DNA of 50,153 nt, from positions 1 through 50,153 of the forward strand of contig JAFGHX010000358.1 in NCBI GenBank assembly GCA_016929905.1. The letters are read 5' to 3'. The DNA comes from Kiritimatiellia bacterium. Lineage in GTDB: Bacteria > Verrucomicrobiota > Kiritimatiellia > JAFGHX01. Every line of letters starts with the position of its first letter. Position 1 is the stretch's first letter. The notes under the pieces are model-generated. The model made no database searches and had not been told where the DNA came from. It worked only from the letters and a program-made list of their open reading frames with translations. The translations under genes and the position numbers were made by a program. Positions 9,291 through 16,971 of the stretch are shown here, piece after piece.

Positions 9291-9362
9291 TCACGGCGCG
9301 GTATCCGGTATACAGGGGCGCCGTCACGAAAGAAGCGACCGCGAATGACGGAAAGGGGCGCG

Positions 9363-11108
9363 ATGAAGAAGACCGAGACGCCCGCGGCGCCTTACAGCCG
9401 CGCACTGCGGCAACACCGCTCCGGACTGTGGGTGCCGCCGGCGGCGGCAGCAGCCCGGCCCCTCCCGCAATGGGGCGTCGTGGAACTGGCCTTGACGGCG
9501 GCGACCGACTATGACTGGTGGGCGTTTCCCGTGCAGGCCGCCTTCACACACGAGGAGAGCGGCGCGCGGCTCGATGTCGACGGTTTCTGGGACGGCGGCC
9601 GCACCTGGCGGGTGCGGTTCGCACCGCCGCTGCCCGGCAACTGGACATGGCAAACGAGCTCAGCGGACCGTGCCCTCGACGGGAACCGCGGCCGATTCAC
9701 GGTGGAACCGCCGTCCCCCGCAGCCGTTGCCGCCAATCCCAACTGGCGCGGGCACATCAAGATCAGCGGCAACAGCCGGTATTTCGAGTACGCCGACGGC
9801 ACGCCGTTCCTGCTGCTGGCCGACACGCAGTGGGCGGCCAACACGGCCCGCTGCGGGCTGGGCGCCGATCACGACGGCCCGTTCTACGCGTGCGTCGCCG
9901 ACCGCAGGCGCAAGGGCTTCACGACGCTGCTCATCGAGCTGCTCAACGGCTGGGGCGTACTCGTCGCCGAACCCGCCCCGCAGCGCAACGAGGGCGGTTA
10001 CCCGTTCCTGAACGGGTTGAAGGAAGCCATGAACCCGGGCTTCTGGCGGGCATTGGACCTGCGGTTGGACAGCCTCTGGGATGCCGGACTGGTGGCCGCC
10101 ACACCCATCGCCTGGTGGGGCCGCACCTGGAAGCGGTACTTCACCATCGAGTGGGCGGAGCGGATCAGCACCTACTTGATGGTGCGCTATGGCGCCTACA
10201 ACCTGATCTGGGCAATCTCCGGCGAATACCAGTACGCCGTTCCGGACTGCGGCTGGACCCCCGTGGCCTTCGACCGGCTGGGCCGCGCCGTCCAGGCGAG
10301 GAACTGGGGCGGGCGCCCCGTCTCGATCCATCCGAGCGGCTCGACCCTTTGGGAGCCCCCGCACAACGCGCAGTCCTCGCGCCCCTATCACCGGAGCGGC
10401 TGGCTCGATCACAACTGGCTGCAAACCGGCCAGTCGATCAAGAAGCTCTACAACATCGCCACTCGCTGCCGGGAGAATTACGCGCTCGAGCCGCGCCGCC
10501 CCGTGTTTTGTGCCGAGGCGTATTACGAACGCTCGCTCCAGGAAGACTCGGAATCGGCGTACCATCAGCGCTGGCAGGCGTGGTGCGCCTTCCTGAACGG
10601 CGCCGCCGGCTACGGGTACGGCGCCATGGGCGTACAGGAGTTTTACGATCCGGACGACCCGCACGGCGAGACCGGCACCGCGGATGACGGAGCCGAGTGC
10701 GGTCCCATCCCGTGGCGCCAGGGGCTCGCGGCGCCGGGCGGCGCCCTGCTCCAGCACGTGCGCCGCGTGCTCTCCGGCAGCGAGTGGTGGCGGCTCAAGC
10801 CCTGCCGGGAAACACTGCAAGTCAACGGCGCCGAGAACCCGATGCCTGCCGCGACCGATATCACCCCACCCCACTGCGCGGCGATCCCCGGCGAGCGCTA
10901 CCTCACCTACATCCCGCGCGGCAACGCCGGGCGCAGCATCACGCTCGCCAATCTGGCGCCGGCCCGCTACCATACCGCATGGGTCTGCCCGCGGAGCGGC
11001 GTGGAGTCGGCCGCGGCCGCGCCGCCGCCGACGGCCTCGACCTGGGCCCTGCCCCCGCGGCCCGGGAACCCGGACGAGGACTGGGTACTGGTGCTGGAGG
11101 CGAACTGA
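9363..11108 (+). CDS. DUF5060/DUF4038 glycoside hydrolase
   Basis: The 581-residue protein has an N-terminal DUF5060 beta-sandwich (about 30-120: WGVVELALTAATDYDWW, VDGFWDGGRTWRVRFAPPLPG) and a DUF4038 TIM barrel (from about 135: FEYADGTPFLLLADTQW). Likely catalytic residues are E288 in ISGEYQY and E385 in VFCAEAYYE. The family includes GH140 apiosidases and other glycosidases active on plant or bacterial polysaccharides. ATG 9363 is preferred over 9345 because GAAAGGGG lies just before it. No convincing signal peptide is visible, so it may act in the cytoplasm or use another export route. It converges with the regulator at 11143, 34 bases away. Confidence 0.75.
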   Translation: MKKTETPAAPYSRALRQHRSGLWVPPAAAAARPLPQWGVVELALTAATDYDWWAFPVQAAFTHEESGARLDVDGFWDGGRTWRVRFAPPLPGNWTWQTSSADRALDGNRGRFTVEPPSPAAVAANPNWRGHIKISGNSRYFEYADGTPFLLLADTQWAANTARCGLGADHDGPFYACVADRRRKGFTTLLIELLNGWGVLVAEPAPQRNEGGYPFLNGLKEAMNPGFWRALDLRLDSLWDAGLVAATPIAWWGRTWKRYFTIEWAERISTYLMVRYGAYNLIWAISGEYQYAVPDCGWTPVAFDRLGRAVQARNWGGRPVSIHPSGSTLWEPPHNAQSSRPYHRSGWLDHNWLQTGQSIKKLYNIATRCRENYALEPRRPVFCAEAYYERSLQEDSESAYHQRWQAWCAFLNGAAGYGYGAMGVQEFYDPDDPHGETGTADDGAECGPIPWRQGLAAPGGALLQHVRRVLSGSEWWRLKPCRETLQVNGAENPMPAATDITPPHCAAIPGERYLTYIPRGNAGRSITLANLAPARYHTAWVCPRSGVESAAAAPPPTASTWALPPRPGNPDEDWVLVLEAN

Positions 11109-11142
11109 TCCGCACAAACACCATGAGGATGGTTCGCCGGGA

Positions 11143-12600
11143 TTACATTGGCCCGGGAACGCGTGCCGTCTGTTTGTGCAGCAGGACCGCGCCCGCCGTC
11201 ACGAGCCCTTGCCGGGAGCGGGTGATGGGGATGTCCCCAAGCAGGCCGTGCGCCAGAAGATAGCCGATACGCTCGAAATCCGGGCCGCAGTAGGCAATGC
11301 CCAGATGATAGGTGCCGGGATCGTCTTCGAGGCAGAGGATCGAGAGATCGGCCGGGACGCGTATGCCGCGCGCGCGGGCGAAGGCCAACCCCCGCTCGGC
11401 GGAACGGGCCGACGAGAAGATCCACAGGTCGGCGTCGCGATGGCGGGCCAGCAGGCCGTCCAGGGCGCGCGCGAAATGGACCTCGCGGCGCAGCCTGTCC
11501 AGGGTGAAGGGGCGGTGTTTGCTGAGCCGCGCCTCGATCGCGGACGCCTCATCCAGACGGCCGATCAGTGTGTCGAATCCGGCCACGCCCGTCTTGCCGA
11601 TGACAAAGAAGCGTACGTCGACGGGCCGCGACAGCGCGTGCAGCTCCGCGCGCAGCTTGACGATCGGCCATGCCGGGCCGCGGTCGTCCCAGACAGGCTT
11701 GGCCGCGTCCAGAAAGAAGCGGACCCGCGAGCCGCCGTGCCCGCCCACAAAATCGGCCAGCGTACGCGACGCGATGGTGTTGATGTGGCCGCGCGACACG
11801 ACTTCCCCCCATTCCCGCATGGCGGTGAACGGGCCCCCACGCAAGTCGATGACAACGGAAACCTTCTTTCCGCGCCGCCGGCCGATAAGCGGCGTCACGA
11901 ACGGGCTGAGCTCGAGCATGCGCCGGGTCTCCGCCTGCAGGAACAGCAGGCCTAAAGGCACGCGTTTCGCTCGCCGCCATTCCCCTGACAGTCGAGGGAG
12001 TTCGTCCGCCGACTGATAGTGAATCACCCCGCCGTAGGTCAGAAGGATACGTTCCATCGCCCGGAAGGCGGGCGCGAGAAAATCCGTCCGGTAGATCCGG
12101 CTGAAGTCCGGCGCCCCGTGCATGAAGAAATGGAAGGCGCCACGCCTTCCCCCGCCAAGCACGGTCTCGAAATCCGGCCCCGCAAAGGCATTCCGGCCGA
12201 TCCGGACGGCCAGGCGCCGCGCCACGAGACGGTCAAGGCCCTTGACGACACTCGGCCGGCTGACCCCGAAGCGCAGACACAGCTCTTTGACCGCCGGTAA
12301 CGGCGCCCCGGCCCGCAGCGCACCGGAAGAAATCAACTCCGCGAGCGCCATCTCGACGCTCTGCGCCGAAGAGTGGGCTCTTGGAAAATCCGGCGCGCGC
12401 GAAGCGCCCGCCGTGAAGGTTCCCTTGCCGACGCAGCGCACCAACCGGCCTTGTTGCCGGTACGGACGAAGCACTTTCTGGACGGTCGCCTTGGCCAGCC
12501 CGAATGCCCGCGCCAGTGCGCGGTCCGACGGCACGCGCGCGCCCGGCGGCAGATCCCGGATCTGCTCGTCCAGCCATGCTTCCAGATCGTGCCTGTCCAT
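11143..12600 (-). CDS. GntR regulator with two N-terminal winged-helix domains
   Basis: The 485-residue protein has two successive GntR-like winged helices: residues about 5-65 (VPSDRALARAFGLAKATVQKVLRPYRQQG) and about 80-145 (LPAVKELCLRFGVSRPSVVKGLDRLVARR). A LacI-type sensor domain follows (about 155-480; LSILCLEDDPGTYHLGIAY near the end). Two DNA-binding domains in one GntR chain are unusual and would suit a tandem operator. ATG 12600 is preferred; GTG 12603 is adjacent in frame, and a G-rich stretch precedes both. The gene is divergent from the GH38 mannosidase, and the 12-bp array at 12636-12695 lies 36 bases upstream of its start, so it probably regulates both. Confidence 0.8.
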   Translation of the reverse strand: MDRHDLEAWLDEQIRDLPPGARVPSDRALARAFGLAKATVQKVLRPYRQQGRLVRCVGKGTFTAGASRAPDFPRAHSSAQSVEMALAELISSGALRAGAPLPAVKELCLRFGVSRPSVVKGLDRLVARRLAVRIGRNAFAGPDFETVLGGGRRGAFHFFMHGAPDFSRIYRTDFLAPAFRAMERILLTYGGVIHYQSADELPRLSGEWRRAKRVPLGLLFLQAETRRMLELSPFVTPLIGRRRGKKVSVVIDLRGGPFTAMREWGEVVSRGHINTIASRTLADFVGGHGGSRVRFFLDAAKPVWDDRGPAWPIVKLRAELHALSRPVDVRFFVIGKTGVAGFDTLIGRLDEASAIEARLSKHRPFTLDRLRREVHFARALDGLLARHRDADLWIFSSARSAERGLAFARARGIRVPADLSILCLEDDPGTYHLGIAYCGPDFERIGYLLAHGLLGDIPITRSRQGLVTAGAVLLHKQTARVPGPM

Positions 12601-12635
12601 CACCGCCCCCCTGGCCTGAAACTTCCCCGAGTTTC

Positions 12636-12695
12636 CTCGAGAACTTACTCGAGAACTTGCTCGAGCACTTACTCGAAAACTTGCTCGAACTCCTC
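12636..12695. repeat. Tandem 12-bp repeat array, candidate operators
   Basis: Four complete units of consensus CTCGAGAACTTR stand head to tail at 12636, 12648, 12660 and 12672, followed by a degraded fifth at 12684. The last base alternates A, G, A, G, so there is also a 24-bp period. Each unit contains CTCGAG or a one-base variant. The array is 36 bases upstream of the two-headed GntR gene, a suitable place for a cooperative operator. Confidence 0.75.
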
Positions 12696-12953
12696 GCCGC
12701 AGCGGCGGGATCGACCAAGCTTACGACCCACCTACGCCCAGGGCTACCGCCGCCGTCCCGCGGCGCAGACGCCCCGGGACTATGGCGAGACAAGTCGGCG
12801 GGCGCAGCCCGCCTTCGCTCAGAAGCTACGCGGCAGGCCAACGCTTACAGCCTGTCCGCCCGTGGCGGAACAAAGTCTCCACCTCGTCATATCCAGCGCC
12901 GCACCGCGCGCCTTGCTCGCCTGTCTAAGCAGCCCAATCAGCCCATTAATGCA

Positions 12954-12968
12954 CAATTATACCAATTG
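12954..12968. promoter_or_regulatory. Small palindrome in the mannosidase upstream region
   Basis: CAATT-ATACC-AATTG is a perfect 5-bp inverted repeat with a 5-base spacer in the AT-rich part of the intergenic region, about 95 bases before ATG 13064. It is a possible operator or part of the promoter; support is weak because the arms are short. Confidence 0.3.
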
Positions 12969-13063
12969 ATTCCCCATCGGGAAACAGGAATTCGACTACG
13001 CTGTACCACGGGGCCAGGTTTCGCTCAGGTTGGACCGATATCGGGGGGGAGAGAGAAGCACAA

Positions 13064-15577
13064 ATGAACACGCATGAACGCGAATCGGCGCAGGCCGATC
13101 CTGTTGAGGAGACCGACACATCATCGGGCAAGGGCGCGCGTTCGCGCGCCCGGCAGTATTGCCTCGTGGGGCTCACCCACATCGACCTGGCCTGGCTCCA
13201 CGACCGGCGGTACTACGAGCGCTGCCAGGAGCGCGTTCTGGTCTGCTTGCTGGACTGTCTGGACAGTGACCCGGAGTTCACCTACGCCATCGAGCAGATG
13301 GCCCACTACCGCGCGCTGGAGAAGAAGCGCCCGGACCTCATTCGGCGGCTTCGCGGCTATGTGGAAGCGGGGCGCGTGGAAGTGGCGGGCGCAATGGCTT
13401 CATCGCTCGACACGAACGGGCCGAACGGCGAATGCTACGTGCGCAATCACCTGCTCGGCCGCGCGTGGGCGCGGGCTCATCTCGGCGCCGACGTGGCGGT
13501 CGGGGAACTCGTGGATACGTTCGGCATCAGCGCGCAGACGCCGCAGATACACCGTCAATTCGGCCTGCGCTACCTCTTCGCGAACAGGCTGGGCGGCAAC
13601 GTGCCGGACTCTTTTTTCGCCGCCCGGGGGATCGACGGCAGCACGATTCTGATGGCGGGCCCGGACGCCCACACGCCGGCCAAGCGTCCGGCGCGCGTGC
13701 ACATGACTACTCTGCAGGGCCGCGAGGAGCATGTCGAACGGTTGCTCCGCAAGGGGGTCGAGTCGCCGGTGCCGGGCCCGCATTTGCTCATTTCCTATGA
13801 CGAAAACGAGAACGTGCCGATGACATGCGGCGCCGACCGGATGGCCCGGTATCGTTCGATGCCGGAAACGAGCTGGCGTTTCACGACGCTGCGGGAGTTC
13901 TTCCGTGCTATGGAGACCAGCGGCCTCGCCTGGCCCACGCGGCCGGCCGATCTGAACCCGGCGTTCACCGGCTGCTACGGGCTGCGTCCGTTTGTCCGCC
14001 TGCGGAATCGGGCCGTCGAGACGCGGTTGCTGGAAGCCGAGAAATGGGCCGCGCTGGCCGGGACGACCGACTGGCGGCCGTCTTTCCAGGAGGCCTGGTG
14101 GACGATGGCCTATATTCACAGTCACGACGTCTATTCGGGCTCGTTCCCCGGCCGAACCGTACGACCGGAAGTCCAGCAGTGGCTTGATCGGGTCGAAAGA
14201 ACCGCCACCGCGATTCTCGACGACGTTCTCGGCGCGCGCAGCGAATCGGCCGAGCCCGGTCCGGGCAAGCGCCGCGTGGCCGTGTTCAATGGATTGCCGT
14301 GGCCGCGACGCGATCTGGCCGAAACGGAACTGCCGGAAGGATGGGCGGGGATCGAAACCGTCGAAGAGGGCGACGTGCGGGTCCCCTTCGAGCTGTGCGG
14401 GGACAAGGTCCGCTTTCCGGCCGACAGTCCTTCGGTCGGATCCCGGACGTATACGCTCATCCGCGGCGATGCCGCCCCGGCGCCGGCCCTCGCGCGCACG
14501 GATCGTGCCGTGCTCGAGAACGAGTTCCTTCGCGTGGAATGCTCGGCCTGCGACGGGCTCGAACGCATCGTCCTCGCCGGATCCGGGGAACCCGTGGTTT
14601 CCGCTTGCGGCGGGCTGCTGCTCGCCCAGGAAGACAAAGGCAGCTATCAGATCGACAATCCGTGCAACGGCGAAGTGCCGGCGGCATGGGGAAGCATGGA
14701 ACTGTTCCGGGCAGGCCGGTCGCAGGCCGGCGGCGCGCTTGTGTTGAAGGGCGCGTTCCCCGAGCTGCGCTGGGCCGGCGAAGGCAACCGGCTGGTGTGG
14801 GAACTGGAGTTCGCCCTGCGCCCGGGCAAGCCGCGGCTGGACATGACGGTGCGAATCGACTGGGTGGGCGAATCCAGCCGCGTGCGGCTGCACCTGCCCA
14901 CCGCTATCGACCGTTCCGAAGGCATCTTCGAGATTCCGTTTGGCATCGTCCGCAGAAGGCCCTACTCCGTACGCAGCACATGCCACGGCGAATGGCCGGC
15001 GCACCGGTTTGTGGCCGTCGAGGACGGGCGGCACGGCGTCGCGCTTGTGAACACCGGCACGATCGGCGCCGAGGTCTGCGACGGCAGCATCCGGACCACG
15101 CTGTTCCGGGCGCCGGCCGCGGGCCGGGCGACGCTGGTCCCCGACGACACCTCCTCCCAGCACGGGCGCCACACCTTCCGCTTCGCCGTCGTGCCCTATC
15201 GGGGCGCACTGCGAGACAGCCCCGTCTTTCAGGCGGCGCAGGAAGTGAATACGCCGTTGTGGGTGCGTCCGGCAGCCGGCGAAGCCGCCGAATGCACGTC
15301 CTTTCTCTGCCTTCAGCCGCACACCTGCGTTCTCTCGGCCGTGAAGGCGCCGGAGGACGGCGCGGAGGACGACCTGATCGTGCGCCTCTACGAGTCCGCG
15401 GGGCAGGCAACCGACGCCACGCTTTCGGTACACCGCCTGCGGCAGGCATGGCACTCGAATCTGCTCGAAGAGAAATCCGCGCCCGCATGCTGCGGGAGCG
15501 GCAACCTGTCCCTGCGGCTGACTCCGTTCGAAATCAAGACGGTGCGGATTCGAAGAGCCCCTCCGGCCGGACCGTGA
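13064..15577 (+). CDS. GH38 alpha-mannosidase
   Basis: The 837-residue protein carries the GH38 signatures: HIDLAW near the N-terminus (zinc ligands H39 and D41) and ELVDTFGISAQTPQI with the likely nucleophile and third ligand D151. The catalytic alpha/beta barrel spans about 30-330, a three-helix bundle follows, and the C-terminal half is the beta-sandwich region ending in TPFEIKTVRI. It would remove terminal alpha-mannose from oligosaccharides. No signal peptide is visible, so it probably works on imported products. ATG 13064 has a GGGGGGAGAGAG stretch upstream. It is divergent from the two-headed GntR regulator. Fragments of a second copy of this gene lie at 23421-23487 and 25222-25262. 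Confidence 0.85.
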   Translation: MNTHERESAQADPVEETDTSSGKGARSRARQYCLVGLTHIDLAWLHDRRYYERCQERVLVCLLDCLDSDPEFTYAIEQMAHYRALEKKRPDLIRRLRGYVEAGRVEVAGAMASSLDTNGPNGECYVRNHLLGRAWARAHLGADVAVGELVDTFGISAQTPQIHRQFGLRYLFANRLGGNVPDSFFAARGIDGSTILMAGPDAHTPAKRPARVHMTTLQGREEHVERLLRKGVESPVPGPHLLISYDENENVPMTCGADRMARYRSMPETSWRFTTLREFFRAMETSGLAWPTRPADLNPAFTGCYGLRPFVRLRNRAVETRLLEAEKWAALAGTTDWRPSFQEAWWTMAYIHSHDVYSGSFPGRTVRPEVQQWLDRVERTATAILDDVLGARSESAEPGPGKRRVAVFNGLPWPRRDLAETELPEGWAGIETVEEGDVRVPFELCGDKVRFPADSPSVGSRTYTLIRGDAAPAPALARTDRAVLENEFLRVECSACDGLERIVLAGSGEPVVSACGGLLLAQEDKGSYQIDNPCNGEVPAAWGSMELFRAGRSQAGGALVLKGAFPELRWAGEGNRLVWELEFALRPGKPRLDMTVRIDWVGESSRVRLHLPTAIDRSEGIFEIPFGIVRRRPYSVRSTCHGEWPAHRFVAVEDGRHGVALVNTGTIGAEVCDGSIRTTLFRAPAAGRATLVPDDTSSQHGRHTFRFAVVPYRGALRDSPVFQAAQEVNTPLWVRPAAGEAAECTSFLCLQPHTCVLSAVKAPEDGAEDDLIVRLYESAGQATDATLSVHRLRQAWHSNLLEEKSAPACCGSGNLSLRLTPFEIKTVRIRRAPPAGP

Positions 15578-15724
15578 ATTGGCGCGGGACGGCGGGTTTG
15601 TCGAGCCTCTGCATGAGGGGCCCGGCGAAGTGTTCCGCCTCGTCTTTGCGGCAGACGAAACGGGCCGTGCCGAACAGCGCTGTGGCGTGGCCGTCATCCT
15701 GACTCTCGCGGCCGTCCGGCCGCG

Positions 15725-16942
15725 TCACAGCCGCCTCAACGCCCTGTCCATTCGTTCGAGCGCCTCGTCGATGTCCCTGCGCCTGTGGCTGAACGTCACG
15801 TAGCTGACACCGTAGAGCGAGACGCCGTTGCGGTAGGCCGCGCGGAAGAACCGCTCCTCGAGGTCGGCCGGCGCACCGGGCGCGAAGACGAACGCGGCGC
15901 AGGGCCAAAGGCCCTTGAGCCTGACGGGCAGTCCGCGGGCGTCGAGCAGCGTGTTGAGGCCGGTCCACACACGCATACTCTGCGTCCAGATATGGTCGAC
16001 GACCTTGCGCGTACGGTAGACGCCGATGGTGGCTTTGGCGGCGGCGAGCGACAGTGTCTCGCCCCCGTAGGTCGAGGAGATCACGGCGCCGCCCGGCTCG
16101 CAGGCCGCCATGATCTCACGCTTGCCGGCGTACACCGCCAGAGGCATGCCGTTGGCGACACCTTTGGCGAAGACCGCCATGTCCGGCGTGACGCCGAAGT
16201 ATTCCTGCGCGCCCGCAAGCGCGATTCGAAAGCCCGTGACGATTTCGTCGAAGATGAGCACGGCGCCGTCCCGCGTCGTGATCTCGCGCAGGTACGGATA
16301 GAACGTCTTGCCCTGAGCCATGTCCGGATAGTCGGCCGCCACAATGACGGCCGCGATGTTGCCGGTGTGCTCGGAGAAGAACCGGTCCATCGTTTCGGTG
16401 TCGTTCCAGTTGACGGCGTGGTGCAGAGCGCTGAGCGCGACGGGCACGCCCGCCGCGGCGGCGGCGCGCCGGCCCGGCAGCGCGCGCGCGCCGGGTGCCA
16501 GACCGTTGAGCCATCCGTTGTAGCCGATATGGATCACATGCTCGCGCCCGGTGACAGCGCGGGCGATGCGAATGCACGCGGCGTTCGCTTCGCCGCCTGT
16601 CTTGAGGAAGCGGGCCTGCTCCGCGCACGGAACGGCCTCACAGATCATTTCCGCCACTTCGCATTCCAGCGGGGCGGGATGCCCGAACACGATGCCATTG
16701 CGGAGCTGGGCGCGGATGGCCGCGTTGACGGCCGGAAAGCAGTAGCCGAGCGTTATCGGGCCGAGGGCATTGCGGAAGTCGATGAATTCGCGGCCGTCCG
16801 CATCCCACACTCGGCAACCCTTGCCCTTCACGATGACGCCCGGCTCGTCCGGCGGGAAGCGCGGGCTCTTCGAGCATGTGCTGGATCCCCAAGGCATCAC
16901 AGCCCTGGCCCGCGCTGTCCACGCTTCGGAAACAGTCGGCAT
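15725..16942 (-). CDS. Class III aminotransferase, glutamate-1-semialdehyde aminomutase-like
   Basis: The 405-residue protein is a fold-type I PLP enzyme: WDADGREFIDFRNALGP, FLKTGGEANAACIRIARA, FDEIVTGFRIA, and the PLP-binding Lys K260 in VFAKGVANGMPLAVYAG. It most resembles glutamate-1-semialdehyde 2,1-aminomutases, but paralogues of that family also make amino sugars and modify surface polysaccharides, and an operon with a beta-helix protein and a transglutaminase-like protein points that way rather than to tetrapyrrole synthesis. ATG 16942 has AGGAGG at an 8-base spacing. It starts 29 bases after the preceding operon gene and is the last gene of the operon. Confidence 0.8.
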   Translation of the reverse strand: MPTVSEAWTARARAVMPWGSSTCSKSPRFPPDEPGVIVKGKGCRVWDADGREFIDFRNALGPITLGYCFPAVNAAIRAQLRNGIVFGHPAPLECEVAEMICEAVPCAEQARFLKTGGEANAACIRIARAVTGREHVIHIGYNGWLNGLAPGARALPGRRAAAAAGVPVALSALHHAVNWNDTETMDRFFSEHTGNIAAVIVAADYPDMAQGKTFYPYLREITTRDGAVLIFDEIVTGFRIALAGAQEYFGVTPDMAVFAKGVANGMPLAVYAGKREIMAACEPGGAVISSTYGGETLSLAAAKATIGVYRTRKVVDHIWTQSMRVWTGLNTLLDARGLPVRLKGLWPCAAFVFAPGAPADLEERFFRAAYRNGVSLYGVSYVTFSHRRRDIDEALERMDRALRRL

Positions 16943-16971
16943 GGTCCGGGCCTCCTCCTGTCCGATCCGGG

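Larger units (their letters stand above)
12601..13063. other. Intergenic region between divergent regulator and mannosidase
   Basis: This 463-base stretch has no supported gene. It holds the 12-bp repeat array (12636-12695), a GC-rich middle rich in short repeats (12720-12850) that resembles decayed intergenic repeat sequence, and an AT-richer segment (12930-12980) with a small palindrome that probably contains the mannosidase promoter. Confidence 0.7.

Noticed and set aside
12504..13067. Plus-strand frame encoding a leucine-rich LLEN repeat
   Set aside because: The repeat is only the 12-bp DNA array read as codons, and the frame overlaps the start of the regulator on the other strand with no ribosome site.
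15578..15724. Minus-strand extension of the aminotransferase downstream region
   Set aside because: The stretch reads as an open frame but has no family resemblance, and part of it is simply the complement of the mannosidase end.
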